Of a stretch of 64,000 nucleotides of DNA, positions 17,559 to 26,537 are shown one piece after another. Positions within the stretch are counted from its first letter, which is position 1. Each line of letters begins with the position of its first letter. Below the pieces are notes generated by a model. The model saw only the letters and a list, made by a program, of their open reading frames with translations, made no database searches and had not been told where the DNA came from. A program made the translations under genes and the position numbers. This DNA comes from Verrucomicrobiota bacterium (lineage in GTDB: Bacteria; Verrucomicrobiota; Verrucomicrobiia; Opitutales; UBA953), in the NCBI GenBank assembly GCA_014193315.1, contig BJHS01000005.1, forward strand, positions 62,001 through 126,000, written 5' to 3'.

Positions 17559-19097
17559 TCACATCACCTGCGCGGCGAGCTCGGAGAGGGCGCTACGCAC
17601 GCCATGCAGCAGCCGGACGTTGGCCGTGATGGCGTGACCCTTCATGCGTTCGTGGGTGTGGATCAGCCCGTTGGACTTGCCATCCAAGTAGGGCGTGTCG
17701 ACCTGGTCGAGGTCGCCGATGAGCACGAGTTTGGAACCCTCCCCGATGCGCGTGATGACGGTCTTGGCCTCGTGGGGCGTCATGTTCTGGGCTTCATCCA
17801 CGATCATGAAGGCATGACCGATGGAACGACCACGGATAAAGGTCATCGCCTCGATTTCGATGAGGCCGGAGTCGATGAGCCACTGGTAGGGTTTGCGGGG
17901 CTGGTTGACCGGCTGGAACTGGGAACCAAAGATCGGCTGCGGCGCCTTCATCGCTTGCGCCTTCTTCTTCTTGTTGCGGGAATCCGTGGCGACCAGCTCG
18001 CGGGCCGTGGGCTGGGCCGAGGCCGGGGCGCTATTCTTGGAGAAGAGCACCTCGAGGTTGTCGAAGTAGGGCTGGATGTAAGGGGAGAGCTTCTCCTCCT
18101 TGGAGCCGGGCAGCGCCCCGATGTCTTTGCCGATCTGCACCACGGGGCGGGAGACGTAGAGTTTCTTGTAGGGAGAAAAGTCGCTGAGGACCTGCGCCAA
18201 GGCGGCCGCAATCGAAAGAAAAGTCTTCCCGGTGCCGGCCCGACCGAAGCAGGTGACCAGTTTGATCTCCGGGTTGAGGAGGGCGTCGAGGAAAATCCAC
18301 TGCTCGAAGTTCTTCGGAATGACGCGCATGCCGCGGGGCATTTGCAGACCCTTGCGCGCCCCGCTGTCATTGGAGAGGAACTCGCGGTAAAGCGACAGTG
18401 GCACGAAGGCGCCCTCGCCGACGTGGCGCGCGGGCTCGGTCCACGAATCCGAGGCGAGCATGACGTACTCGTTGATCACCGGGGTGGTGTCAGCAGACAG
18501 TTTCAACTGTGCCTGCCCCAGTTCCCGGAAATCGCGCATCGCGGCGGTCGTGACCGTGATGGTACGATAATCGCCCACGTCGCTGACCTCGACCTGGTCG
18601 TTGCGGTAATCCTGGACCTCAAGGCCGAGCGCCTGGGCCTTGAGGGCCATGCACGCATCCTTGGTGACGAGCACGACCGACCCCTTGGTGGTATCACGCA
18701 GGTAAAGGGCGGAGGCGATGATGCGGTGGTCGGGGGCGTCCACCTGCATGAAGACCGCCCGGACACGCTCGGAGCGGGCACCATTGAAGTGGTCGCGGAT
18801 CAGCGATTCATTGATGACGACCCGGAGCTCGCCGCCGTCACGCAGTTTGGCGTGCAACGCCCCGGGGCGCTGGGCGTCGCCTTCGGCGATCTCCTTCAAC
18901 GGACGGTTCTCGAACAGCGCTCGGATTGAGCGGTTGACCCGGCGAGCGCTGGCACCCAATTGGCCGGGCTGCGTCTTGAGTCGATCCAGCTCGGAGAGAA
19001 CCTCGACCGGAACGGCGACCGTGTGCTCGTCGAACTTAAAGGGGGACTCGGGGTCGTGAATCAGAACGTTGGTGTCCAGGACGTAAGTCTTTTTCAC
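17559..19097 (-). CDS. PIN domain-PhoH ATPase fusion (PhoH2/YlaK type)
   Basis: A 512-residue protein joining an N-terminal PIN nuclease domain to a PhoH helicase-like ATPase. PhoH2 proteins of this layout are described as RNA helicase-ribonucleases. PIN acidic residues appear in YVLDTNVL, EVLSELD, DHRIIAS and VTKDACM. The ATPase has Walker A GRAGTGKT near residue 285 and Walker B FMIVDEAQN near 430. A low-complexity Ala/Ser/Lys-rich insert lies around 355-392. I prefer GTG 19097: it gives the usual MKKTYVLDTNV start, and ATG 19103 lies one base after a good -10 box. It is downstream of the DUF971 gene and upstream of mutS. Confidence 0.93.
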   Translation of the reverse strand: MKKTYVLDTNVLIHDPESPFKFDEHTVAVPVEVLSELDRLKTQPGQLGASARRVNRSIRALFENRPLKEIAEGDAQRPGALHAKLRDGGELRVVINESLIRDHFNGARSERVRAVFMQVDAPDHRIIASALYLRDTTKGSVVLVTKDACMALKAQALGLEVQDYRNDQVEVSDVGDYRTITVTTAAMRDFRELGQAQLKLSADTTPVINEYVMLASDSWTEPARHVGEGAFVPLSLYREFLSNDSGARKGLQMPRGMRVIPKNFEQWIFLDALLNPEIKLVTCFGRAGTGKTFLSIAAALAQVLSDFSPYKKLYVSRPVVQIGKDIGALPGSKEEKLSPYIQPYFDNLEVLFSKNSAPASAQPTARELVATDSRNKKKKAQAMKAPQPIFGSQFQPVNQPRKPYQWLIDSGLIEIEAMTFIRGRSIGHAFMIVDEAQNMTPHEAKTVITRIGEGSKLVLIGDLDQVDTPYLDGKSNGLIHTHERMKGHAITANVRLLHGVRSALSELAAQVM

Positions 19098-19104
19098 GTC
19101 CATG

Positions 19105-19132
19105 ATTATCCGCGATGGGATGAAAGAAGCAA
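19105..19132 (-). promoter_or_regulatory. Predicted promoter of the PhoH gene
   Basis: TTGCTT at 19127-19132 and GATAAT at 19105-19110 on the minus strand, spacer 16 bases. This -10 box is among the best in the window. It places transcription start at about 19098, next to GTG 19097. Confidence 0.5.
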
Positions 19133-19142
19133 ACCTTAAAGG

Positions 19143-19451
19143 TCAATCACGCGACGTCTCCGTCAGGCCGCGGAGGTAGTCCCAACTGTAGATCCCGGTG
19201 CGATGCCCATCGCTGAACTCCAAGGTGACGGCATAATTGCCGATCCGCTCCAAGCCCACGACGCCGACACCCGGAAAGCGTCGGGGGCCGTCGCCCCCCC
19301 AGCGTTGCCCCAAGATATCGACCTCCCCCATGTTCTCGGCGCTCGGGGAATGCTCGCGCAGGTATTCGCCCGACAAGACCGCTTCGCTGCCATCCTCCCA
19401 AGTGATGGCAAGGAAAGCGCCGACGATCTGGAGGTCGCGGGGAGGACGCAT
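19143..19451 (-). CDS. DUF971 domain protein
   Basis: A 102-residue protein made of one DUF971 (gamma-butyrobetaine hydroxylase N-terminal-like) domain: AITWEDGSEAVLSGEYLRE near the start and YAVTLEFSDGHRTGIYSWDYL at the end. Such domains occur alone in many bacteria and in some iron-sulfur-related proteins; the stand-alone function is not established. ATG 19451 gives a natural start; a TTG at 19469 would add only six residues. A TTGCGC lies 35 bases upstream of the ATG, as for other operon heads here. Confidence 0.82.
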   Translation of the reverse strand: MRPPRDLQIVGAFLAITWEDGSEAVLSGEYLREHSPSAENMGEVDILGQRWGGDGPRRFPGVGVVGLERIGNYAVTLEFSDGHRTGIYSWDYLRGLTETSRD

Positions 19452-19551
19452 GCCACCCACCCTGCTCAAGGGGGCGGTCGGCGCAAGCCGGGAGGAGGTC
19501 GCGGTGAGTCACCCTTGACTCCCTCGGCCGCTTCCAAAGCCTCGCCACACC

Positions 19552-19857
19552 ATGGCCGGCGTAGGCAAACTCCTCAAGCAAGCCCAGAAGATGCAGAAGG
19601 GCATCGCCGATGCGCAACAGCGCCTCGCGGACGAACGCATCGAAGTCTCCCACGGGGGGGGCGCGATCAAGGTCGTGGTCGATGGCCATGGCCGAGTCCA
19701 AGCGCTCACCATCCACCCGGAATTCCTCAAGGAAGATCCCTCGGTGGTCGAGACCTCCCTGGTCGCGGCGCTGCAGGAAGCTTCCGTCCAGGCCCGCAGC
19801 TTACATGAGGCGACGATGTCCAAGGCCACCGCCGGCTTCCAATTGCCCGGCCTCTAA
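19552..19857 (+). CDS. YbaB/EbfC nucleoid-associated protein
   Basis: A small DNA-binding protein of 101 residues that forms homodimers on the nucleoid. The N-terminal coiled helix KLLKQAQKMQKGIADAQQRL, the GGGAIKVVVDGHGRVQALTI strands and the helical C-terminus follow the YbaB pattern. It is immediately upstream of recR, the conserved ybaB-recR arrangement seen in many bacteria. TTGACT lies 37 bases before the ATG; the -10 region is poor. Confidence 0.94.
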   Translation: MAGVGKLLKQAQKMQKGIADAQQRLADERIEVSHGGGAIKVVVDGHGRVQALTIHPEFLKEDPSVVETSLVAALQEASVQARSLHEATMSKATAGFQLPGL

Positions 19858-19863
19858 GCCTGC

Positions 19864-20466
19864 GTGACCCCCACCTTCGACAAGATTCGTCAGTTGCTCA
19901 AGCAGCTCCCCGGGATGGGTCACCGTTCCGCCGAGCGCATCGCCTTGCACCTTCTGGTCGAGAGGCCCGCCAAACTCGACCCGCTCCTGCGCGCCCTGCA
20001 GGCCGCCGCGGCCGCCGTCCGTCGTTGCGGACGGTGCGGGAGCCTCGCGGAAGCGGAACTTTGCGAGGTCTGTGCTAACCCGAAGCGCGAACCAAGCGCG
20101 CTCTGTGTCGTCGAACAGGTTCCCGACCTGATGGCCATCGAGCGATCCTCCGCTTACCGGGGCACTTACCATGTCCTCCATGGTCGACTTTCCCCGATCA
20201 ATGGCGTGGGGCCGGCGGACCTGAATCTGGCGACCTTGGAACAGCGCCTGCGCGATGAGCCCATCCAAGAGGTCGTCCTCGCCCTGGGCAATGACATCGA
20301 GGGCGAGGCCACCTGTCACTACATCCGCGAAGCCATCCAAGCGATCCGCCCGACGATTAAGGTCACGCGCATCGGCTTCGGGCTGCCGAGCGGGAGCGGG
20401 TTGACCTTCGCCGACCCCGCCACCTTGCGGAGCGCCTTGGAGGGACGTCGCGATGTCGGCGGTTGA
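19864..20466 (+). CDS. recR: Recombination mediator RecR
   Basis: RecF-pathway protein that acts with RecO to load RecA on SSB-coated gaps. It has 200 residues. The helix-hairpin-helix LKQLPGMGHRSAERIALHLL is near residue 11, the C4 zinc finger (CGRCG followed by CEVC) near 55-70, and the Toprim domain follows with VEQVPDLMAIE and YHVLHGRLSP. The start is GTG, six bases after the ybaB stop. The 3' end overlaps the next gene by 14 bases. Confidence 0.97.
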   Translation: MTPTFDKIRQLLKQLPGMGHRSAERIALHLLVERPAKLDPLLRALQAAAAAVRRCGRCGSLAEAELCEVCANPKREPSALCVVEQVPDLMAIERSSAYRGTYHVLHGRLSPINGVGPADLNLATLEQRLRDEPIQEVVLALGNDIEGEATCHYIREAIQAIRPTIKVTRIGFGLPSGSGLTFADPATLRSALEGRRDVGG

Positions 20467-21610
20467 AACCTGGGGTGCCTACCCCGCCGCCGCCGAAGCC
20501 CATTGGGTCGCCCAAGCCGAACTCGCCACCGACCTGGTCGGAGACGCCGCCGTGGAGCGCTTGGCTTTTTCCGTTGCCCGGCTCTCCGACCTCTTCACGA
20601 CCGAACGGCCGGAGGGACGGTTCCCCGATTACTTCGCTGAAACGGACCTTTTGGCCGCGTACGGGATTTTCTTCCTACCCCAAAGTTTTGTCCGCACGGG
20701 ATTCGCTTTGGCGCAGGCGATGGAGTGGCGGGGATGGACGCCGACCTCGCCGATCCCGGCCATCCTCGACCTCGGTTCCGGTCCAGGCTCCTGCGGTGTC
20801 GCCTCCGCCCACCACCTGCTGCGACTGGGTTCGACGCAAGTCACGTTGAGCGCGGTCGACCGTTCGCCGGGGGCCCTCGCGGGCCTCGAGCAGTTTGCGG
20901 CCAGCTTGCTCGGCAAGGCAGCCACGATCCAGACTCGCGTCGGCGATGCCAATCGAGCGGAGACTTGGCCCGAAGGCGATTACGACCTGATCGTCGCCGG
21001 CTTCGTCCTGAACGAAATGCCGCAGCTCTCGCCCGCCGCCCTCCTGACTTGGTTCAATACCTTACGCCAAAGGCTGCGCCCGGGTGGCCTCATCATCTTG
21101 CTGGAGCCGGCCTTGCGGACGACGGCCGAGCGCCTTCAACGTTTGAGCGAGGCGGTCTGTGCCCAAGGCCTGCTTCCGCGCATCGGCCCCGAGTTGGATC
21201 AAGCACCGTGCCCACAGCTGCTGGCCGGCGAACACTGGAACCACGAAGCGCGCCGCTGGCGGGCGCCAGACGCGACGGCCTATGCCAACCGGAAACTCTT
21301 CCGCGACCTGCGGGAAGTCCGGTTCTCCTGTGCGCTCTTCTCGGCGGCACCGCTCCGGCCCACGCCGTCTGAGGCGGTTCGCCTAGTTTCCGATGTGCAG
21401 ATGATCAAAGGATTACTCCGCTTCATCGTCGTCCGCGCAGGCCAACTCCAGTCTGTGGAGGTGCCCACGCGCGGCCTCTCCAAGCATGAGGTGAAGGCGC
21501 TGGCGGGGACCTTCGGCCGCGGCGATGTGGTCGGCATCCCCCATTTGACGGGGCCCAAAGTCCGCCTGAACGACCGGTCCGAATTGCGCATCCTTTGGTC
21601 GCCAAGCTAG
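20453..21610 (+). CDS. Rsm22-family small-subunit rRNA methyltransferase-like protein
   Basis: A 385-residue protein of the Rsm22 family (mitochondrial METTL17/Rsm22 and bacterial relatives), associated with the small ribosomal subunit. The SAM-binding segment ILDLGSGPGSCG is near residue 103 and the post-I and motif IV-like AGFVLNEMPQ near 185. In the C-terminal part the family pattern of several Cys residues (APC...CP...WCH) is reduced to a single APCP, with WNH in place of WCH, so the iron-sulfur site known from the family is probably incomplete. The start is ATG 20453 inside recR, suggesting coupled translation. Confidence 0.78.
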   Translation: MSAVETWGAYPAAAEAHWVAQAELATDLVGDAAVERLAFSVARLSDLFTTERPEGRFPDYFAETDLLAAYGIFFLPQSFVRTGFALAQAMEWRGWTPTSPIPAILDLGSGPGSCGVASAHHLLRLGSTQVTLSAVDRSPGALAGLEQFAASLLGKAATIQTRVGDANRAETWPEGDYDLIVAGFVLNEMPQLSPAALLTWFNTLRQRLRPGGLIILLEPALRTTAERLQRLSEAVCAQGLLPRIGPELDQAPCPQLLAGEHWNHEARRWRAPDATAYANRKLFRDLREVRFSCALFSAAPLRPTPSEAVRLVSDVQMIKGLLRFIVVRAGQLQSVEVPTRGLSKHEVKALAGTFGRGDVVGIPHLTGPKVRLNDRSELRILWSPS

Positions 21611-21730
21611 TTTCACGCGAACGTAACCTCCCGGAAGCCGCCATTTAACCAGAGGTTTATTGCGTCTTTCGGTCTGGGACCGTCGATTTTCGCTCGTTGC
21701 TGACAAAGTGACGACCACACCCTACGATTC

Positions 21731-23758
21731 ATGGAAAGACCGATGTTCAACCGAGAGCTCAGCTGGCTAGATTTCGACCGCCGGGTCTTGGAACTGGCCG
21801 AAGACCCCTCCGTCCCGCTGCTCGAACGGGTGCGGTTCCTCTCCATCGTGAGCTCCAACCTCGATGAGTTCTTTGAAATCCGGGTCGCGGGCATCATGCA
21901 GCAGGAGGAATCCGCCAGCCACCCGGCTACCCGCGAGTTCCTCCTGCAGGTCCTTCGCCGCGCCCACGAGCTCGTGGCGGCACAGCAGCGGTGCTGGCAG
22001 TCGCAACTCGTGCCCGCTTTGGCGAACGCGGGTATCGCCTTCAAGGCTCGCCAGCAGCTGGACGAAGCGGACCGCCGGAGTCTCTCCGAACGGTTTGACC
22101 AGGAAATCCTCCCTGCCCTGACCCCCTTGGCCATCGATCCCTCGCACTCCTTCCCCGTGCTCACGAACAAGGGGCTGTACCTGTTGGCCTTGTTGCGCAA
22201 CCCGGCCAATGGTGAAACCCGGCGGGCCGTCGTCCCCGTGCCCCGCATCCTGCCCCGCATCCTGGCCCTCGCCGATAAACGCGGGTTCACGCTGCTCAGC
22301 CATGTGATCCAGACGTTCCTCTTCCGCCTCTTCCCCGGATTGGAACTCCAAGGCTCCTGGGCTTTCCGCATCACGCGTAATAGCGACCTTTACGTCGACG
22401 AGGAAGAATCCGGCAACTTGCTCGAAGCGATCGAGGAAGAAATCCGCAACCTCCGCAAGGGGGCGACGGTCCGGCTCGAGGTGGAAAACGATATCCCGTT
22501 GCCCGAGTTGGCTTGGTTACTGGCGTCAACCGACCTCGACGCCGAAAACGCGTTCCTCACGCCCGGCCCCGTGAACATGCTACGGTTAGCCAGCTTGATC
22601 GACCTCGTCCCTCGCCCCGACTTGCTCTACCCCACCTTCGTGCCCACGGTCCCGGCTGAATGCGCGGATCCGGCCGGGTTGTTCGGGCGGATCGCCCAGC
22701 AAGACATCCTGTTGCATCACCCGTATGAATCGTTCGCCCCGGTCGTCGATTTCCTGCGCCAAGCCGCCCGGGATGAGCACGTGGTGGCGATCAAACTGAC
22801 GCTCTACCGGACGAGCGGCGACTCTCCCGTGGTGGAGGCGTTGAAGGAGGCCGCCCGCAATGGCAAGCAGGTCACGGCTTTGATCGAGCTGCGCGCGCGG
22901 TTTGATGAGCTCAACAACATCGAATGGTCGCGACAATTGCAGGAAGCCGGCGCCCACGTCGTCTATGGACTCCACGGCCTCAAGACGCACTGTAAAGCCT
23001 GCCTGGTGGTCCGCCAGGAAGCCGGCGTCCTGCGGCGCTACGCCCACCTTGGTACCGGCAATTACAACCCCAAGACCGCCCGCATCTACACCGACTTCTC
23101 CCTGCTGACCGCTGACGAGGAAATCACGGCGGACGTCGGCCTGCTTTTCAATGTCCTGACCGGCAACCTGTCGTCGCCACAGTTCAAGCACCTGCTGGTG
23201 GCACCCTTCGACTTATCGTGCCGGATCATCGCGCTCATCGAAGCCGAGACCGCCGCCGCCCGGGCGAGGCGTCCCGCGGGGATTTTCGCCAAGGTCAATA
23301 GCTTGGTCGATCCGGGCGTGATCCGCGCCCTCTACGCCGCCTCGCAAGCCGGCGTGAAGGTGGACCTCATCGTGCGCGGCATCTGCTGCCTCATCCCGGG
23401 AGTACCCGGCAAGAGCGAGCACATCCGGGTGCGGAGCTTCCTCGGCCGTTTCCTCGAGCACAGCCGCGTCTTCCGTTTCGTCAATGACGGGGCCGAGCCG
23501 ATTCTCCTGATGGGCAGCGCCGACTGGATGCCGCGAAATTTCATCCGGCGCGTCGAATGCGTCTTTCCCTTGCGCTCCCCGGCCTTGGTTCGACGGATCG
23601 AGGACGAGGTCCTCGCGACCTACCGCGATCGCCAAGGCGACGCCAAGGTGCTGCAGCCCGATGGGTCGTCCGTGCCTTGCGACCCCAGCGGACGGCTGGG
23701 CGAGTGCTCGCAGGATGCTTTCCTCCGCCTGCCCCTCCGGTCGGGGGCGGTCGGTTAA
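21731..23758 (+). CDS. ppk1: Polyphosphate kinase 1
   Basis: Makes polyphosphate from ATP reversibly, through a phosphohistidine. The N-terminal FNRELSWLDFDRRVLELA and SNLDEFFEIRVAG segments are diagnostic. The catalytic His is about residue 439 in YAHLGTGNYNPKTARIY. The 675-residue length is normal. ATG 21731 is listed, but ATG 21743 is a good alternative with GGAAAGA just upstream and would begin MFNRELSW. The stop overlaps the lpxK stop on the opposite strand through a shared TTAA. A Ppx/GppA gene lies 34 kb away. Confidence 0.97.
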   Translation: MERPMFNRELSWLDFDRRVLELAEDPSVPLLERVRFLSIVSSNLDEFFEIRVAGIMQQEESASHPATREFLLQVLRRAHELVAAQQRCWQSQLVPALANAGIAFKARQQLDEADRRSLSERFDQEILPALTPLAIDPSHSFPVLTNKGLYLLALLRNPANGETRRAVVPVPRILPRILALADKRGFTLLSHVIQTFLFRLFPGLELQGSWAFRITRNSDLYVDEEESGNLLEAIEEEIRNLRKGATVRLEVENDIPLPELAWLLASTDLDAENAFLTPGPVNMLRLASLIDLVPRPDLLYPTFVPTVPAECADPAGLFGRIAQQDILLHHPYESFAPVVDFLRQAARDEHVVAIKLTLYRTSGDSPVVEALKEAARNGKQVTALIELRARFDELNNIEWSRQLQEAGAHVVYGLHGLKTHCKACLVVRQEAGVLRRYAHLGTGNYNPKTARIYTDFSLLTADEEITADVGLLFNVLTGNLSSPQFKHLLVAPFDLSCRIIALIEAETAAARARRPAGIFAKVNSLVDPGVIRALYAASQAGVKVDLIVRGICCLIPGVPGKSEHIRVRSFLGRFLEHSRVFRFVNDGAEPILLMGSADWMPRNFIRRVECVFPLRSPALVRRIEDEVLATYRDRQGDAKVLQPDGSSVPCDPSGRLGECSQDAFLRLPLRSGAVG

Positions 23759-24960
23759 CGTGCCGGGCCGGCGGAGCCGAAGCAGATGCGCTCGACCGCC
23801 GCGTTGAAGCCATCGTTATCGCCAAGCACCTCGACTTCCAGCCGGACGTAATAGAGCGGCAGGGGCGGCCGAAAACGGGCCTGTAGCCGGACCGCATCCT
23901 TCTCGGTCGTGATGATCATGTCGGCCCGGGCCCGCAAGGCCTGCTCCAGCACCTCATCAAGGTCTTCGTCATTGAAGGCATGGTGATCGAGAAAACGCCG
24001 GTTCGCGACGAGGATGGCCCCCTCGCCCGCCAAGGTCTCCTCGAAGCGTTCCGGCGTCGCGATCCCCGAGAACGAAGCGATACGCTTACCTCGGAGATGC
24101 TCCAGCGGGAGCGTGCCCGGCCCGTCGACCTCCACCAGTTCACGGGGACGGTGGGCGCAGGGAACGATCTCCGCCTTCGGGTTATGCCTCCGGATCAGGG
24201 CAACCAGCGCCGGGTTGGGCGGCCCGGAGGACTTCGTGATAAAAACGTAGGAAGCCCGACTGAGGTTGGCGATCGGCTCACGCAGGATTCCGCGAGGCAG
24301 CAGGGAGCCATTGCCGAAGGGGTCATGGCTGTCGACCAGCAGCAGGTTGATCTGACCGCGAAGCGGCAAGTACTGCAGGCCGTCGTCGAGCAAGATGGTG
24401 TCGACCCCGAAACGGCGCAGGGCGAAACGCCCGCCTTCGACGCGATCGCGGTCGACGATGATGACGACCCCCAAGGCCGCCAGGTTAAGCGCCAGCATGT
24501 AGGGCTCGTCGCCCGCTTCCTCCGGACCGACCAGCACGCTTTTCCCGTCGGAGACGACCAGCGGGTCAGGGCGATTGCCTTGGGTCAGCCAGCGCCAGAA
24601 ACGCTTGGCCATGGAGTCCGTCGCACCTTTGTAACCGCGAGAAAGGATGGCGACTTTCCGCCCCCGGCTCGCGAGGACTTGGGCCATCTTGAGCACCACC
24701 GGCGTCTTGCCGGTACCGCCCACCGTGAGATTCCCGACGACCACGACCTTGCAACCCAGGGGGGTGTCCCGGAAGAGCCGTTGCCGGTAGAGCCAGAGCC
24801 GCAAGCGCACCAAGACCTCAAAAAGCCACGAAAGCACCCGCAGGAAACCACCGAGCAAAAGCGCCCCCAAGCCCTTTTGACGGCCATAGACGACCCCGAC
24901 AGCGAAGCTCGCCACGGCTTCGCCGAGCGAGGAAAAGAACCCACGATGCTTCGCCGCCAT
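23755..24960 (-). CDS. lpxK: Tetraacyldisaccharide 4'-kinase
   Basis: Inner-membrane kinase of lipid A synthesis that phosphorylates the disaccharide precursor to lipid IVA. The hydrophobic N-terminus (residues 15-50) anchors it. The P-loop [15 protein letters not shown] is at 75-89, followed by ILSRGYKG and [11 protein letters not shown]. It has 401 residues, somewhat longer than the E. coli enzyme. The presence of lpxK shows the organism makes lipid A. It is divergent from panD and has its own predicted promoter 5 bases before the ATG. Confidence 0.95.
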   Translation of the reverse strand: MAAKHRGFFSSLGEAVASFAVGVVYGRQKGLGALLLGGFLRVLSWLFEVLVRLRLWLYRQRLFRDTPLGCKVVVVGNLTVGGTGKTPVVLKMAQVLASRGRKVAILSRGYKGATDSMAKRFWRWLTQGNRPDPLVVSDGKSVLVGPEEAGDEPYMLALNLAALGVVIIVDRDRVEGGRFALRRFGVDTILLDDGLQYLPLRGQINLLLVDSHDPFGNGSLLPRGILREPIANLSRASYVFITKSSGPPNPALVALIRRHNPKAEIVPCAHRPRELVEVDGPGTLPLEHLRGKRIASFSGIATPERFEETLAGEGAILVANRRFLDHHAFNDEDLDEVLEQALRARADMIITTEKDAVRLQARFRPPLPLYYVRLEVEVLGDNDGFNAAVERICFGSAGPAR

Positions 24961-24965
24961 GGACG

Positions 24966-24995
24966 ATTAGATGCAAAGTTGTTTGACGCAGGCAA
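24966..24995 (-). promoter_or_regulatory. Predicted promoter of lpxK
   Basis: TTGCCT at 24990-24995 and TCTAAT at 24966-24971 on the minus strand, spacer 18 bases. The lpxK ATG follows 5 bases after the -10 box. Confidence 0.45.
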
Positions 24996-25027
24996 GCATC
25001 CCGATTGAGAAGGGACCACTCCGCGCC

Positions 25028-25429
25028 ATGCTTGTCCACCTGTTGCGCACCAAACTCCTCCGCGCCGAAGTCACCGGAGCCCGCCTCGATTATGAGGGTT
25101 CCTTGGCCCTTGATCAGGAGCTCATGGACCTGGTCGGTCTCTTGCCTTATGAGAAGATCTTGGTAGGTAATCTAGCCAATGGGCATCGTTTTGAGACCTA
25201 CGCCATCCCCGCACCGGCCGGTACCCGCGAGATTTGCCTCAACGGCGCAACCGCCCATCTGGGTAAGCCAGGGGACCTCCTGGTCGTCATGAGTTTCACG
25301 GAAGTTCCCCTGGCCGAGGCCCCGACCTGGCAACCCCGGACCGTCACCCTCGCCGACCGCAACCGCCGGATCGTCCGCCTCGAGAACCCCGCCGCCGCCC
25401 CGGCCCTCCTTTCCACCTTCCAACGATGA
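25028..25429 (+). CDS. panD: Aspartate 1-decarboxylase
   Basis: A pyruvoyl enzyme that makes beta-alanine for pantothenate. The proenzyme self-cleaves between Gly24 and Ser25; both sit exactly there when ATG 25028 is taken as start (DYEGSLALD). NGHRFETYAI, the NGATAHLG segment and the TWQPR C-terminal segment match PanD. It has 133 residues. An in-frame ATG at 24971 would add 19 unlike residues. It overlaps the next gene by four bases (ATGA). Confidence 0.97.
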   Translation: MLVHLLRTKLLRAEVTGARLDYEGSLALDQELMDLVGLLPYEKILVGNLANGHRFETYAIPAPAGTREICLNGATAHLGKPGDLLVVMSFTEVPLAEAPTWQPRTVTLADRNRRIVRLENPAAAPALLSTFQR

Positions 25430-26505
25430 GCAATCGCCTCTACATCCCCGGCCCGCTGACCGTCTCACCCTCGATCATTCAGGCGATGGGCAAGCCGATG
25501 ATCGGCCACCGTTCTGACGCCTTCGTCAAATTGTACCAGGACATGCAGCCTCGCCTGCAGTCCATGTTCTACACCGCCGACCCGGTCTACCTTGCCACGA
25601 GTTCCGCTTGGGGCGTAATGGAAGGTGCCCTGCGCAACGTCTGCCGCAAGGGCGTGCTCAACTGCATGAACGGCGCGTTCTCCGACAAGTGGAACGATGT
25701 CGCTAAGCGTTGCGGCAAATACGCCGAGGCCCTCCAGTTCGATTGGGGCAAGCCCGTTGACCCGGAGGCCATCCGCAAGGCCCTCGCCACCGGCAAGTTC
25801 GACTGCATCACCTTCATCCACTCCGAGACCTCGACTGGGACCCTGTCGCCCATCGCCGACATCATGGCTGTGGTGCGCGAATTTCCGGACGTGATTTCCA
25901 TCGCCGATACCGTCAGCTCCTTCTCCACCCTTCCGATCAAGAAGGACGAGTTGGGCATCGACATCTTCCTGACCGGCTCGCAAAAGGCCCTCGCCCTCCC
26001 CCCGGGCCTCGCGATTTTCGCCGTGAGCGAGCGGGCCCGCGAACGCGCCAAGCAATCCTCCGACCGCGGCTATTACTTCGACCTGATCGAGTTCCACGAC
26101 AACCACGTCAAGGGCATGACCCCGTCGACCCCGTGCATCTCGCTCTTCTATGGTCTCCAGCAGCGCCTCCTCGAGGTCGAAGCCGAAGGCCTCGACCAAC
26201 GCTACGCCCGCCACCTCCGACTCAACGAACGGATGCGTGCCTGGGGTCTGGCCAAGGGCTTCTCGTTGCTGCCGGAGGTCAAGTTCGGCACCCGAGGACT
26301 CAACTGCTTCAAGAACGATCGCAACGCCGACCTCGAACGCTTGAACAAGACCCTGAAGTCCCGCCACCACATCGTCATCGACGGCGGTTACGGCAAGTTG
26401 AAGGGCAAAACTTTCCGCATCTCCAACATGGGCGATGAAACCGATGCCACCATCGCTACCCTCATCGAAGCGCTCGACGATTCCTTCGCCGAGCAAGGGA
26501 TGTGA
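25426..26505 (+). CDS. Class V aminotransferase (alanine-glyoxylate/serine-pyruvate type)
   Basis: A PLP enzyme of 359 residues. The start IPGPLTVSP, then GHRSDAF, the THSETSTGT-like IHSETSTGTLSP segment, SIADTVSSF and the PLP Lys in TGSQKALALPPGLA match the alanine-glyoxylate aminotransferase family. The exact amino donor and acceptor are unknown; serine or alanine with glyoxylate or pyruvate are the family's usual pairs. It is translationally coupled to panD through ATGA, which hints at a link to beta-alanine or alanine metabolism, though this may only reflect tight packing. topB follows after 32 bases. Confidence 0.87.
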   Translation: MSNRLYIPGPLTVSPSIIQAMGKPMIGHRSDAFVKLYQDMQPRLQSMFYTADPVYLATSSAWGVMEGALRNVCRKGVLNCMNGAFSDKWNDVAKRCGKYAEALQFDWGKPVDPEAIRKALATGKFDCITFIHSETSTGTLSPIADIMAVVREFPDVISIADTVSSFSTLPIKKDELGIDIFLTGSQKALALPPGLAIFAVSERARERAKQSSDRGYYFDLIEFHDNHVKGMTPSTPCISLFYGLQQRLLEVEAEGLDQRYARHLRLNERMRAWGLAKGFSLLPEVKFGTRGLNCFKNDRNADLERLNKTLKSRHHIVIDGGYGKLKGKTFRISNMGDETDATIATLIEALDDSFAEQGM

Positions 26506-26537
26506 CCGAAGCTTGACCCTCGGTCATCATCCTACGC

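Noticed and set aside
17412..18929. 505-codon open frame antisense to the PhoH gene
   Set aside because: A shadow frame of GC-rich coding sequence; the PIN and PhoH motifs on the minus strand are unambiguous.
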